NCBI RefSeq assembly: GCF_030010215.1
Contig: NZ_JASCRR010000002.1
Coordinates: 372,001 to 436,000 of the forward strand
Reading direction: 5' to 3'
DNA: 64,000 bases
Origin: Tianweitania sp. UT-5YL-CI-8
GTDB lineage: Bacteria; Pseudomonadota; Alphaproteobacteria; Rhizobiales; Rhizobiaceae
Shown: piece by piece, positions 17,864-25,877 of the stretch
How positions within the stretch are numbered: position 1 is the stretch's first letter
Layout: each line of letters starts with the position of its first letter
Position numbers and translations under genes: made by a program
The notes under the pieces: generated by a model
What the model saw: the letters and a program-made list of their open reading frames with translations, nothing else
Told to the model about the DNA's origin: nothing
The model's database searches: none

Positions 17864-18256
17864 AGGCTACGGCGCACCGCTGCCGGGAGCATCATCGCTG
17901 TAGGTCAAGCGCTCAAGCGTCAGAAAGAACGCCTCCCGCATGGCATGTTTTTGCCGTGGATCGCGGTAGAGTTTGAGATGAGTGAGCGTTCTGCGCAAAG
18001 CATGATGAATGTAGCCGAAAGGTTCTCCGACAAATCCGCAAGCCTTGCGGGTTTGGGGAAAGAGGCTCTTTACGCTCTCGCCGCTCCTTCCACCCCTCCC
18101 GAAGTCCGAGACCATGTCGAGGCACTTCTCGTTGATGGCCAGAGCACGAAAACACGGCAGCGCTGCAACACTTTTGGAGTGCCGCGAATCATGATCTTAT
18201 TCACCTGGGGGCAGGCGCGGAGGGGGAGATATGACGGCAGAAATCGCCATTCTTAA
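17864..18256 (+). pseudogene. DUF3102 protein fragment lacking its N-terminus
   Basis: In one frame the sequence reads IIAVGQALKRQKERL, then GMFLPWIAVEFEMSERSAQS and MMNVAERFSDKS, then ALYALAAPSTPPEVRDHVEA, the usual DUF3102 order. It has no start codon before the core: the frame opens at the stop of the previous gene, and the first ATG (17945) would cut the core. The homology fades after about 18160. It is therefore a truncated copy, and a second rearranged copy lies on the other strand at 16092-16292. Confidence 0.65.
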
Positions 18257-19523
18257 CAAGACGGCAGTCGCATTAGCAGCAGACAGCAAGGTCACTCTTT
18301 CTCGGGGGGGCATGCAGAAGACCTACGACACAGTCGACAAACTATTCTCTCTATCCAAAACAGAACCGGTCGGGGCTATGATTTATGGAAACGCCGAGTT
18401 CATCGGCTTCCCATGGGAGACTGTGATAAAGGAGTATCGCCGAAAGAGAGCAGGCCAGACTTTCGATACTGTGTTCGACTGGGCGGACGACTTAAAAAGC
18501 TTCCTGCTCGCGGTGTTTCCGTTTTCTGATGAGGATGAGGATCGAGTTGCGATTTCCATCGCCCAATCGTGGATACAGGAGACAATGCAGCAGGTTATGC
18601 CTGGCTCGCGAGGGCCGGATGATTTTCGGCTAGCTCTTATAGAGGCCGCCGAGATTGAGATCGAGGAGCTGGAAGCGGCGGACGACTTCCTAACCCAAGC
18701 TGAATGGACCAATTTGAAGGGCCGGATAAAGAAAAGGCTCCAATCCCTCAGTTCCTCCGGGTTTTTTGCTCAGTTCCCAGATTGTCATGCCCCACTCCTC
18801 AAGATAGCCGAACTGGGCATTCGGAAGGCTGTTGCGTCTCCGGCGACATCAGGACTTGTTGTTGCAGGGTTTGGAGAATGCGAACTTTTGCCCTCACTTA
18901 TATCATTTGATGTCGACGGAATTTTGACCGGGCGACTTAAGGCGCTTCCTACACAGCGAATTGACACCACCAGAAAATCGACTGGCGTCATACTTCCTTT
19001 CGCTCAGACAGATATGGTCTACCGGTTTATGCAGGGCATCGACCCCGACTATGCCGTGTTGATCCATGAAGGGATCGGAGACTTACTGCTCGAAAATGCG
19101 TTAGACACAGCGCGTGCCTTGGGGCATAGCGATGAGGAGATCGAGAAGCTGATGCCAGCTCTGACAACAGCCACCCAAGCGTCTGTTCGAGCTTTCTGGG
19201 ATGAGAACGAAAAGTTGAGGTCGGAACGATTTGCGTCCCCAATTATTGAAATGGCGATGAGCCTTCCAAAGGATGAATTGGCGAATCTGGCGGAATCTCT
19301 TGTTAGTCTAACTTCGCTTCAGCGCCGAGTTTCACGCGAGATCGAGACTGTTGGGGGAGCAATTGATGTAGCCGTTATATCAAAAGGAGACGGTTTCGTT
19401 TGGATCAAGCGGAAGCACTATTTCAATCCTGATCGAAATCTTCGATTTGTAAATGCATACTTTTCGGAACTTGGGCGGGTGACGAATGGAGGGAAACACA
19501 GTGGCGACAATGCTACAGCGTAA
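18231..19523 (+). CDS. proteasome-like N-terminal nucleophile hydrolase
   Basis: A 430-residue protein starting MTAEIAILNKTAVALAADSK. If Met is removed, Thr becomes residue 1 and Asp is exactly residue 17, as in HslV and proteasome beta subunits. KTYDTVDKLF matches the TVKKV segment with its catalytic Lys33 after a three-residue insertion, and VGAMIYGNAE matches the Gly47 region. Later strands also fit: GLVVAGFGECELLPSLISFD, and near the C-terminus TVGGAIDVAVISKGDG. It is more than twice HslV length, with an acidic helical insertion at about 95-200. A very strong site (GGAGGGGGAGAT) precedes ATG 18231. Its target and any ring partner are unknown; defence or regulated proteolysis is inferred. 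Confidence 0.75.
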   Translation: MTAEIAILNKTAVALAADSKVTLSRGGMQKTYDTVDKLFSLSKTEPVGAMIYGNAEFIGFPWETVIKEYRRKRAGQTFDTVFDWADDLKSFLLAVFPFSDEDEDRVAISIAQSWIQETMQQVMPGSRGPDDFRLALIEAAEIEIEELEAADDFLTQAEWTNLKGRIKKRLQSLSSSGFFAQFPDCHAPLLKIAELGIRKAVASPATSGLVVAGFGECELLPSLISFDVDGILTGRLKALPTQRIDTTRKSTGVILPFAQTDMVYRFMQGIDPDYAVLIHEGIGDLLLENALDTARALGHSDEEIEKLMPALTTATQASVRAFWDENEKLRSERFASPIIEMAMSLPKDELANLAESLVSLTSLQRRVSREIETVGGAIDVAVISKGDGFVWIKRKHYFNPDRNLRFVNAYFSELGRVTNGGKHSGDNATA

Positions 19524-19683
19524 AGAGGCTATTACTGGACGACGTGATCGGTCCACTTCCAGCGTTTCGCTGGTTGAGCAGAAGCGATTGCTCGATAATG
19601 CGACTAAGAAGACGGTTGGTGCCGCATCTAGCGCTTTCAGGAAAGTACTAGATTCCGAGCTGAAAAAGTTGAAGCAGCAGTGA
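19501..19683 (+). CDS. 60-residue partner gene overlapping the Ntn hydrolase
   Basis: A basic, helical small protein (VATMLQRKEAITGRRDRSTS ... SELKKLKQQ). The GTG at 19501 is chosen because GGAGGG lies seven bases upstream inside the end of the Ntn hydrolase gene. The 23-base overlap implies translational coupling and hence a shared function. An ATG at 19486 in the same frame is the alternative. No family recognised. Confidence 0.6.
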   Translation: MATMLQRKEAITGRRDRSTSSVSLVEQKRLLDNATKKTVGAASSAFRKVLDSELKKLKQQ

Positions 19684-19850
19684 GAACCGCGTTTGTTTAG
19701 CTCTGTTGGCCCTTCTACAAGAGGAAGCCACAGCTAGCGATTGAGGCGACGCGTTACTTCAGGAAGTGTCCAGAGGCCTGGGCACTTTCAGACGCACCTT
19801 GCGTTCATCCCCGTAGTGCGCAATTCTAGATTGGGCTTGGGGGGAATTTC

Positions 19851-20183
19851 ATGAAAACGTATCTTGCGATGCTGGCCGCTGCGCTGGCCCTTAACGCATG
19901 TGCCAAACGGCCGGATGCAATCGTGCCGGTAGACATTCCGATGGCTGCTTATGGCAATCTGGACTGCGCCGGCCTTGCTCAGGAACTGATAAAAGAGCGC
20001 AACGCGCTCACCAGCCTTTCCAAACAACAGCACGAAGCTGCCACAGGCGATGCAGTCGGTGTGTTTTTGGTCGGCGTGCCGATGTCCAGCACGCTCGGCG
20101 GCGACAAAGAAGGCCAGGTCGCCGTATCAAAGGGCAAGGTCAACGCGATGGAATCGAGCATCAAGGCGAAGGGCTGCAAATAA
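19851..20183 (+). CDS. small lipoprotein
   Basis: A 110-residue protein with a lipoprotein signal peptide (MKTYLAMLAAALALNACAK): the lipobox LNAC would leave Cys17 as the acylated residue. Two further Cys residues (LDCAGL and the C-terminal KGCK) could form a disulfide. A short Gly-rich hydrophobic stretch (GVFLVGVPMSSTLGG) is in the middle. It resembles the small lipoproteins that prophages add to their host surface, but no role can be assigned. A GGGGGG site precedes ATG 19851. The 167 bases before it hold no gene. Confidence 0.7.
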   Translation: MKTYLAMLAAALALNACAKRPDAIVPVDIPMAAYGNLDCAGLAQELIKERNALTSLSKQQHEAATGDAVGVFLVGVPMSSTLGGDKEGQVAVSKGKVNAMESSIKAKGCK

Positions 20184-20212
20184 ATCCCTGATGCGAAAAC
20201 TAGGTTTGGATC

Positions 20213-21253
20213 ATGGCTGAGAGCAATAAAGTCGCACCGAGCCGAAAAGCACTCGAACAGGCTCTCTTACTTGCGGAAGAAATTCTTAGAAATATAGAAC
20301 TATCTGAACAGTCCCTTGCAGTGTGCTGCCTGAAGGCCTCTCGTCTAGCCCGATTGCTCAATGACCAAGACCATCAACTCGCTTTCGAATATGAGGCGTC
20401 TGGCTATCCAAAGACCGCGAAAGGGATTGCTCCCGATGTTTGGCGGATAGCTGAACTGGCGGGGCGCGTACATTCCCACAAAGAGAAAAATGGCACCACG
20501 GAAGACACTGTAGAGAAGGCGACGACCATTGCCATAGAAGTCCTCGAAGAAAGGATCTCTACGACGAAAGTGGCGCTTAGCGCAGCGCGTGATCCGAACC
20601 TCTCAGTTTCGTCGGCAAATCCTAATCAGTGGGTCGGTAGTCCAACAGGAAATACTTTGGAGCGCGCAAGGCTACTTCAAAATCTCACGACCGATGTGTC
20701 TGAGCTTGCAAGCCGTCGTGGTTTTCTTCACCGTTACGTTTCTAGACGTCACGACGAGTTACGCTTTTCAGGCATCGCCGAAGATATCTTTTCCAGAATA
20801 CGCATTACTGTTGATGAACGAATAGGAATTGCAGTCCCGAAAGCCGTGCAAAAAATAACTGCGGTGTACGAAAACCTTCAATCTGACAATCCAGAGGACT
20901 GGGCCAATGCGGTGCACAGCTGCAGACGAATTCTTCAGGATTTGGCAGATGTACTGTTTCCCTCGCGTGCAGACGCTGTAAAGATTATCAACGGGGCAGA
21001 AAAGCAGATAAGGCTCGGCCCGGATGCGTACATAAATCGCCTTATAGCATATATTGAAGAACATTCCGCTTCATCGCGCTACGAGGCAATAGTTGGTTCT
21101 AGCCTTCGTTTTATCGGTGATCGATTAGACGCCACCTTCTCCGCTGCTCAAAAAGGCAGCCATGCTGAAATCTCTTCTCGAGAGGAGGCAGATCGATATG
21201 TTGTCTACACGTATATGCTCGTGGCGGATATTCTATCACTAGCCGATAGCTGA
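20213..21253 (+). CDS. AbiTii-domain protein, candidate phage-defence effector
   Basis: A 346-residue soluble protein. Residues 13-65 (LEQALLLAEEILRNIELSEQ, then CLKASRLARLLNDQDHQLAF, then EYEASGYP) match the AbiTii domain of abortive-infection proteins. The C-terminal half is helical (NAVHSCRRILQDLADVLFPS, YVVYTYMLVADILS) and of unknown function. It follows the lipoprotein gene by 29 bases and lies in the AT-richer accessory part of the element with the Ntn hydrolase. How AbiTii proteins act is not known. Confidence 0.75.
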   Translation: MAESNKVAPSRKALEQALLLAEEILRNIELSEQSLAVCCLKASRLARLLNDQDHQLAFEYEASGYPKTAKGIAPDVWRIAELAGRVHSHKEKNGTTEDTVEKATTIAIEVLEERISTTKVALSAARDPNLSVSSANPNQWVGSPTGNTLERARLLQNLTTDVSELASRRGFLHRYVSRRHDELRFSGIAEDIFSRIRITVDERIGIAVPKAVQKITAVYENLQSDNPEDWANAVHSCRRILQDLADVLFPSRADAVKIINGAEKQIRLGPDAYINRLIAYIEEHSASSRYEAIVGSSLRFIGDRLDATFSAAQKGSHAEISSREEADRYVVYTYMLVADILSLADS

Positions 21254-21475
21254 GCTGTTAGCACTCGGCAAATGGACAACCACTCTGTAAGTTCCGACGC
21301 CGGGCGGCGGAGCGGGCGCGCAGTGCTGCCTCGAGGCCGGGCGGATACGACGGATATGGATCATGGGCGAACCGCCCTGCATATTCGTCTGGCCGAGTCG
21401 CTGTGCGCGGCCACTACCGTCAAGGTCGATGAGTGCGCCCGCATACAAGACGCCGGTGAGACCCGAGGAGTTATA

Positions 21476-21928
21476 ATGCCCGATCCCGCCTACGAAGCGA
21501 AATACGGCCGTGGCCCGCATGTGTCCGTCGACGCCTTCGTAAGATGGCGCGGACAAGTGCTGCTGATCCGTCGGCAGGATGGCACTTGGGCACTGCCGGG
21601 CGGCTTCGTTGATCCCGGAGAACAGCTCCTCGAGGCTGCCATGCGCGAGCTTTCGGAAGAAACAACTATCAATCTGGCGCCGGCCGATCTGCGAGCGGCG
21701 TACCGTGGGCCGGCAGTGGTGTTTTCAGATCCAGAGCGAGATCCCCGCAGCCACATCATCACCCATGTGCATCGGTTTGAACTGCCGGCCGGGATCGATG
21801 TGGTCATAAGCGCGGCGGATGATGCCAAGGAGGTAGCATGGTCCAGCGATTTCGAGGGGCTGGCCCTCTACGCCGATCACCGCCAAATCATCGTGGAGAT
21901 GGCCTCCAGGGCGTCGGCGGCTTCATGA
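21476..21928 (+). CDS. NUDIX hydrolase
   Basis: A 150-residue pyrophosphohydrolase. The Nudix box is visible as GGFVDPGEQLLEAAMRELSE followed by ET. The N-terminal strand is VDAFVRWRGQVLLIRRQDGTWALPG. It resembles the ADP-ribose/NMN-type NUDIX proteins, though the substrate is not determinable. ATG 21476 is chosen for its GAGGAG site; the frame is open further upstream but without a ribosome site. The stop overlaps the start of the nuclease gene (ATGA). Confidence 0.9.
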   Translation: MPDPAYEAKYGRGPHVSVDAFVRWRGQVLLIRRQDGTWALPGGFVDPGEQLLEAAMRELSEETTINLAPADLRAAYRGPAVVFSDPERDPRSHIITHVHRFELPAGIDVVISAADDAKEVAWSSDFEGLALYADHRQIIVEMASRASAAS

Positions 21929-22365
21929 AAATCGTCTCCATAGGCCTGGGGGCCTTCATCCTTTCATGCCTGGCCACGGCCACCCCAGCCCTTGCCGATC
22001 GCGTCCAGTTCCCGATCTGCGGTAACGGCAAGCGCATCACCTGCGTTGTCGATGGTGACACGATCTGGCTACGAGGCACCAAGATCCGGCTGGAGGGCAT
22101 CGACACCCCCGAGATCGGCGGCGCCAGGTGTGAGGACGAGCTCGCGCGTGGCGTCCGCGCGCAAAGACGGCTGCAAGCTTTGCTCAATGCCGGCGACTTC
22201 GTTCTGATCCGTGCCGGCAACCGCGACCGGGACCGCTACGGCCGCAAGCTGCGCACGATGAGGATCAGGGGCGCCGACGTCGCCGAGACGCTGATCAGCG
22301 AAGGGCTGGCGAAGCGCTGGACAGGCACAAAAGCGGTGTGGTGCCCTAGAAACAGTACAGATTGA
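21925..22365 (+). CDS. secreted thermonuclease-like (SNase) protein
   Basis: A 146-residue protein with a signal peptide (MKIVSIGLGAFILSCLATAT, cut near ALAD) and a staphylococcal-nuclease fold: VVDGDTIWLRG, IRLEGIDTPE and DRYGRKLRTM carry the Asp, Arg and Glu positions of the active site. Such proteins are common as periplasmic cargo of rhizobial elements. It is translationally coupled to the NUDIX gene. Two Cys pairs may be disulfides. Confidence 0.85.
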   Translation: MKIVSIGLGAFILSCLATATPALADRVQFPICGNGKRITCVVDGDTIWLRGTKIRLEGIDTPEIGGARCEDELARGVRAQRRLQALLNAGDFVLIRAGNRDRDRYGRKLRTMRIRGADVAETLISEGLAKRWTGTKAVWCPRNSTD

Positions 22366-22382
22366 ATAGTTGGGGGATTAAG

Positions 22383-23171
22383 ATGGCTGCAAACCCGCGG
22401 GTACAAGGACTATGGCTTCTGTTAGCGGGCGTTGGCATCGGCGGAATTCTCGGATCTGGGCTCAGCAAGCGTTGGGGGACAGACATCGCTGAATTGTTCA
22501 GCTCTCCCAATTTTGCAACCCTTCTAGCGGGTGTCTTGGGTGCCGTAATCGGTGGTCTGATCTCGTATTTCATCGCAAATCAAACGGCGTCCGCGACCGA
22601 GCAACGGGAAAAGACTGCCGCACTTATTGCGGAGCGTGCCAGTGCTTTCAGCTGCATGGTGACGACGATGCAACTGGCCAACGGCCTCTTCACCTTGAAC
22701 GGCTATTTGCAAGAAGCTGCGACACCGCCGGAAGGAAATCAGCCATGGCAGATGCTTCAGGCGACGGCTGGAACCACGGCACAGGCTGCTGCATTCAAGC
22801 CCAGCGATTTTTCTCCTTTCATCAATGCAGGGCGCGCAGATATCGTGCATCGCGCGCTATTGCTGGCTGAACGCTACCATTCTCTCGAAGCTGGGTTACG
22901 TAGCTACTCAGAACGGCGGATCGAACTTGAAGAATTCCTTTTGCCCCTAAGCACCTTCTCCGAAGGAGCAATGACGAGCGCTATTCCCGAAGCACTTCTT
23001 TCGACAGCAAGCTACAGAATGACCGGACTCAATCAGCTTATTACCAGTATGGCAGGTTATTGTAGCCGTGATCTTCACGACGCTAAGGAGATCTTACAAG
23101 CGATGAACGATGCCTTCACATCGTACTTCGGGGAACATGCGAACTTCAGATTGAACGTCGAGCCTACCTAG
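22383..23171 (+). CDS. hypothetical membrane protein
   Basis: A 262-residue protein with two N-terminal membrane segments (VQGLWLLLAGVGIGGILGSG and FATLLAGVLGAVIGGLISYF), then a long helical cytoplasmic domain starting with a coiled stretch (SATEQREKTAALIAERASAF). The layout resembles the 15238-15978 protein but the sequences are not alike. ATG 22383 follows TTGGGGGATT. Function unknown. Confidence 0.65.
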   Translation: MAANPRVQGLWLLLAGVGIGGILGSGLSKRWGTDIAELFSSPNFATLLAGVLGAVIGGLISYFIANQTASATEQREKTAALIAERASAFSCMVTTMQLANGLFTLNGYLQEAATPPEGNQPWQMLQATAGTTAQAAAFKPSDFSPFINAGRADIVHRALLLAERYHSLEAGLRSYSERRIELEEFLLPLSTFSEGAMTSAIPEALLSTASYRMTGLNQLITSMAGYCSRDLHDAKEILQAMNDAFTSYFGEHANFRLNVEPT

Positions 23172-23175
23172 ACTT

Positions 23176-23490
23176 TCAATCGTCCCGCCAGATGAATTTC
23201 CGCACCATCTTTATCTCGACTAGGCGACGGAACTTCATCTTCACCCGGTCGCCCGGTGGCGGCAGGTCGAACTTGACCGTCATGTAATCCTTGCGGCCGC
23301 ATTGCGTGCAGCGCATGTGCCGCTCGACATCGAAGATTGAGACGTCCCCCAGCATCTTCAACAGATCGCCTGCCAGGTAGTTTCTGCGCAGATTGCAGAG
23401 CCCGCAACTGATGTGCGCCACCTGCCCGATCTCATCCGCTTTGGAGAGCATCTGGACGGGATAGCGACGATATGGGTATTGCTCCGGCAT
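23176..23490 (-). CDS. zinc-ribbon-like hypothetical protein
   Basis: A 104-residue protein with two CxxC pairs (SCGLCNLRRNYL and CTQCGRKDYM) that could bind one zinc, and a basic C-terminus ending KFIWRDD. Proteins of this type are repeated in rhizobial genomes and phages and have no assigned role. The start ATG 23490 lacks a good ribosome site, so it could begin elsewhere. It is convergent with the preceding membrane protein gene. Confidence 0.65.
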   Translation of the reverse strand: MPEQYPYRRYPVQMLSKADEIGQVAHISCGLCNLRRNYLAGDLLKMLGDVSIFDVERHMRCTQCGRKDYMTVKFDLPPPGDRVKMKFRRLVEIKMVRKFIWRDD

Positions 23491-23549
23491 GAGAACGGAA
23501 TAAGAACAAACGTCTTGCGGAGTCAATCTGGCGGGTGCATGATTAGGGC

Positions 23550-23777
23550 ATGACAAGACCAGCTTTGCACAGCCACCGTGCCCCTTCGGCAGCGGCCGAC
23601 AACCTATTGCCGGAAGAGCGCCTGGATGCCGCGATTGTGGCTTCCAGAGGCGATCTATGGGCCGCCGCAATGGTATTGGCGATTGAGCTGGACGAGACCA
23701 AAACGGAACTGTTGATGACGCGAGCCGCCGTCTCGCACGGCTTCTCCCGTGGCTGGCATCACAGGAGGCAAGGATGA
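23550..23777 (+). CDS. 75-residue hypothetical protein
   Basis: A small helical protein whose centre (LDAAIVASRGDLWAAAMVLA) recurs in rhizobial phage genes. Its TGA overlaps the ATG of the next gene, so it opens a chain of coupled small genes running to 25491. Start ATG 23550 follows TTAGGG. No function recognised. Confidence 0.55.
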   Translation: MTRPALHSHRAPSAAADNLLPEERLDAAIVASRGDLWAAAMVLAIELDETKTELLMTRAAVSHGFSRGWHHRRQG

Positions 23778-24088
23778 AACTTCTGCTTGATGTGAAAGGC
23801 GCGACAGAGGAACAGCTTGCGGCCGGCATGGCGTCGGCCGTTGAAGTTTTCAAAGCTGCGGACATGCACCCGCTCACGGCAGCCGAAGGCTTCTTCGCGC
23901 TCGAGGCGTGGGATGATGAGAGCTTTACCGAAGAAGGTGCTTACGCGCTCAGCGACGAGGATTCCGCCGCCGCCGACGTCTGGCTTGCCGCCACCAAGGC
24001 CGCACTACTCGCCTGTTCGGTCGATGGCACGGAGCCGGAGGGGACGCTGGAACTGCTGCTACCCGAAGACGACGAGCCCGATCTATGA
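23774..24088 (+). CDS. 104-residue acidic hypothetical protein
   Basis: An acidic protein (start MKLLLDVKGATEEQLAAG; tail LLLPEDDEPDL) with a strong AGGAGG site inside the preceding gene. Its stop overlaps the next start (ATGA). High charge and small size are reminiscent of phage accessory proteins, but nothing more can be said. Confidence 0.6.
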   Translation: MKLLLDVKGATEEQLAAGMASAVEVFKAADMHPLTAAEGFFALEAWDDESFTEEGAYALSDEDSAAADVWLAATKAALLACSVDGTEPEGTLELLLPEDDEPDL

Positions 24089-24258
24089 GCGACGAACCCA
24101 ACGCCCTCCCCCACTCGACGCCGGCCGGCTTGTATGAGCACTATTGCGAGCACGACGGCTGCGCAAAGTGGGGCAGCTTCGGTTTTGCCCGCGCCAAAGA
24201 GGCGCCGCACTGGTTCTGTTTTGAGCACCGCGACGAGGGCGAGCCGTTCCGAACGTGA
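24085..24258 (+). CDS. 57-residue Cys/His-rich protein
   Basis: A small protein containing YEHYCEHDGCAKWGSFGFAR and HWFCFEHRDEG. The Cys and His spacing (CEHDGC ... CFEH) suggests one zinc site. Similar short proteins accompany small phage gene clusters in Rhizobiales. It overlaps the stop of the preceding gene by four bases, which supports the start. Confidence 0.65.
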   Translation: MSDEPNALPHSTPAGLYEHYCEHDGCAKWGSFGFARAKEAPHWFCFEHRDEGEPFRT

Positions 24259-24270
24259 AGGGAAAGACTG

Positions 24271-25032
24271 GTGTGTAATCTCTACAACGTCACGACCACC
24301 CAAGAAGCCATCCGGCAGCTGTCGAAGACGTTCCGCGACATCGCCGGCAACATCCAGCCTTCACTCGATCTCTACCCCGACCAGATGGGACCGATCGTCC
24401 GCAACGCGCCGGATGGCGTCCGCGAACTCGCCCGCGTCCGCTGGGGGCTGCCCAGCTCCAGCCAGGCTCTGTTCGAGGCAACGAAGAAGCGCGCCGACAA
24501 GCTGCGGGCCAAGGGCCGTGACGTGGACGATGCCGCGTTTCAGGAGTTGCTCAGGATGGAGCCGGACGGCGGTACGACCAACGTCCGCAACACCGCCTCC
24601 CGCCATTGGTCGCGCTGGCTTGGCGTTGAAAATCGATGTGTCGTGCCGCTCACCAGTTTCGCCGAGCCCAATCCCGGCGCCAAGATCGAGGGCGGCCGGA
24701 CGCCGAACGCCTGGTTTGCTCTTGATGAGGGTCGACCGCTGATGTTCTTCGCTGGCCTCTGGGTGCCTTCCTGGACCAGTGTCCGCAAGGTGAAGGAAGG
24801 ACCGACCACCAACGATCTCTATGCCTTCCTGACGACCGAACCCAACAACGTTGTCGGGCCGATCCATCCCAAGGCCATGCCTGTCATTCTGCGTACCGCT
24901 GAGGAGGTCGACGCCTGGCTTACGCTGCCATGGCCAGAAGTGAGGGCTATGCAACGTCCCCTGCCCGATGACGTTCTTGTTGTAGTCGACGCTCCGGAAA
25001 AGAAGGATGAGCCGTTATCGCTCTTTAGATAG
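24271..25032 (+). CDS. SRAP-domain protein (HMCES/YedK family)
   Basis: SRAP proteins shield abasic sites in single-stranded DNA by a covalent link to Cys2. The 253-residue protein starts GTG with M-C-N-L, leaving Cys at the N-terminus after Met removal. Other active-site positions are visible: Asn in TTNVRNTAS, Glu in LTSFAEPN and His in PIHPKAMPVIL. GAAGGGAAAG lies upstream of GTG 24271. A decayed relative lies outside the element at 41845-42180. In a phage-like element the role may be replication-linked DNA protection. Confidence 0.9.
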   Translation: MCNLYNVTTTQEAIRQLSKTFRDIAGNIQPSLDLYPDQMGPIVRNAPDGVRELARVRWGLPSSSQALFEATKKRADKLRAKGRDVDDAAFQELLRMEPDGGTTNVRNTASRHWSRWLGVENRCVVPLTSFAEPNPGAKIEGGRTPNAWFALDEGRPLMFFAGLWVPSWTSVRKVKEGPTTNDLYAFLTTEPNNVVGPIHPKAMPVILRTAEEVDAWLTLPWPEVRAMQRPLPDDVLVVVDAPEKKDEPLSLFR

Positions 25033-25231
25033 CGCACCGCGCGATGGGACGCCGATCATCGGTCGCAATCTCGATCGCGCCGAAGCTTTGGTCCGCTGGC
25101 GCATCTACCCGGATCTCGAACGCGGAGAATCACCTTATTGGGCGCTCTTCTCCTCCGATGAGGCGTTCAACCCGATCGAGTGGCGGCCTTCCGATCTGAC
25201 GACCGACGAAATCATGAAAAGGTATGGATAG
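25007..25231 (+). CDS. 74-residue hypothetical protein
   Basis: A small Trp-rich protein (MSRYRSLDSAPRDGTPIIG; PYWALFSSDEAFNPIEWRPS). The PxDGTxI and ending W-RP pattern is that of a common small rhizobial phage family whose function is unknown. Its start lies 26 bases inside the SRAP gene, so translation is coupled. Confidence 0.6.
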   Translation: MSRYRSLDSAPRDGTPIIGRNLDRAEALVRWRIYPDLERGESPYWALFSSDEAFNPIEWRPSDLTTDEIMKRYG

Positions 25232-25233
25232 CC

Positions 25234-25491
25234 ATGGCCGAAACCGCCTCACCGAAACTGCCGAAGCTGATCGTGGTGCAAGCCTTTGATCGCGACGATG
25301 ATGGTACGCTATTCAGCGCCTTCGGGCCAGATCAGCAGCAATCCGAGGACCGCGCCATACGTACGGCCAGGGCGCTTGCAACCAAGCATGTCGGCGCCAT
25401 CGCCTGGTGCCGAGAGGCCAATCCGGCGATTGGCGAATATGGCGAGCCGACGGTGCTCTTTCAGGCTGGCGACATTCCCGATATGGAATAA
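25234..25491 (+). CDS. 85-residue hypothetical protein
   Basis: A small protein starting MAETASPKLPKLIVVQAFDR with RTARALATKHVGAIAWCREA and EYGEPTVLFQAGDIPDME. It begins two bases after the previous stop. The sequence looks like a compact alpha/beta fold that is often found in rhizobial phages. No function recognised. Confidence 0.6.
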   Translation: MAETASPKLPKLIVVQAFDRDDDGTLFSAFGPDQQQSEDRAIRTARALATKHVGAIAWCREANPAIGEYGEPTVLFQAGDIPDME

Positions 25492-25542
25492 CGAGGCTGC
25501 CGGACATCGGCGGAGGACTGCACCAAAGTACGGTTTATACTG

Positions 25543-25830
25543 ATGGAATTGTTCTCATCGGCGATAGTGGCGACATTCTTGCTGTCTCCCTTCATTACGG
25601 TGTGCGCGTGGGCCTTCGAAAGGAAGCGTCAGTATGGTTCATCGCTAGTCGTGTTCGCAATCATCCTCTTATTGACCACCTGTTTCCATCAGCTCGTTCG
25701 TGCGCCATCTGATCCTCCGTTCTGGACCATTTGGGTTATCATGCCGATTTATTTCCTGGTGGCCTGCCTGTTGTTTGGTGTCACAGGCAAGAAAGATGAA
25801 CGTCGCAGGCCTAGGGATGACACAGAATGA
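25543..25830 (+). CDS. small membrane protein with three TM segments
   Basis: A 95-residue protein with hydrophobic segments near 3-25, 34-50 and 62-82, and a charged tail (GKKDERRRPRDDTE). It ends 47 bases before the end of the convergent gpD gene. A holin-like topology is possible but nothing identifies it as one; no endolysin gene is nearby. Confidence 0.5.
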   Translation: MELFSSAIVATFLLSPFITVCAWAFERKRQYGSSLVVFAIILLLTTCFHQLVRAPSDPPFWTIWVIMPIYFLVACLLFGVTGKKDERRRPRDDTE

Positions 25831-25877
25831 GCCCGGAACGGGAAGCCGCCACAGCCTTCACGAGGGCTGCAGCGTCC

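Noticed and set aside
21239-21556. Minus-strand frame between the AbiTii and NUDIX genes (105 codons)
   Set aside because: It overlaps the conserved start of the NUDIX gene and the end of the AbiTii gene. The middle is protein-like, but evidence is too weak for a gene call.
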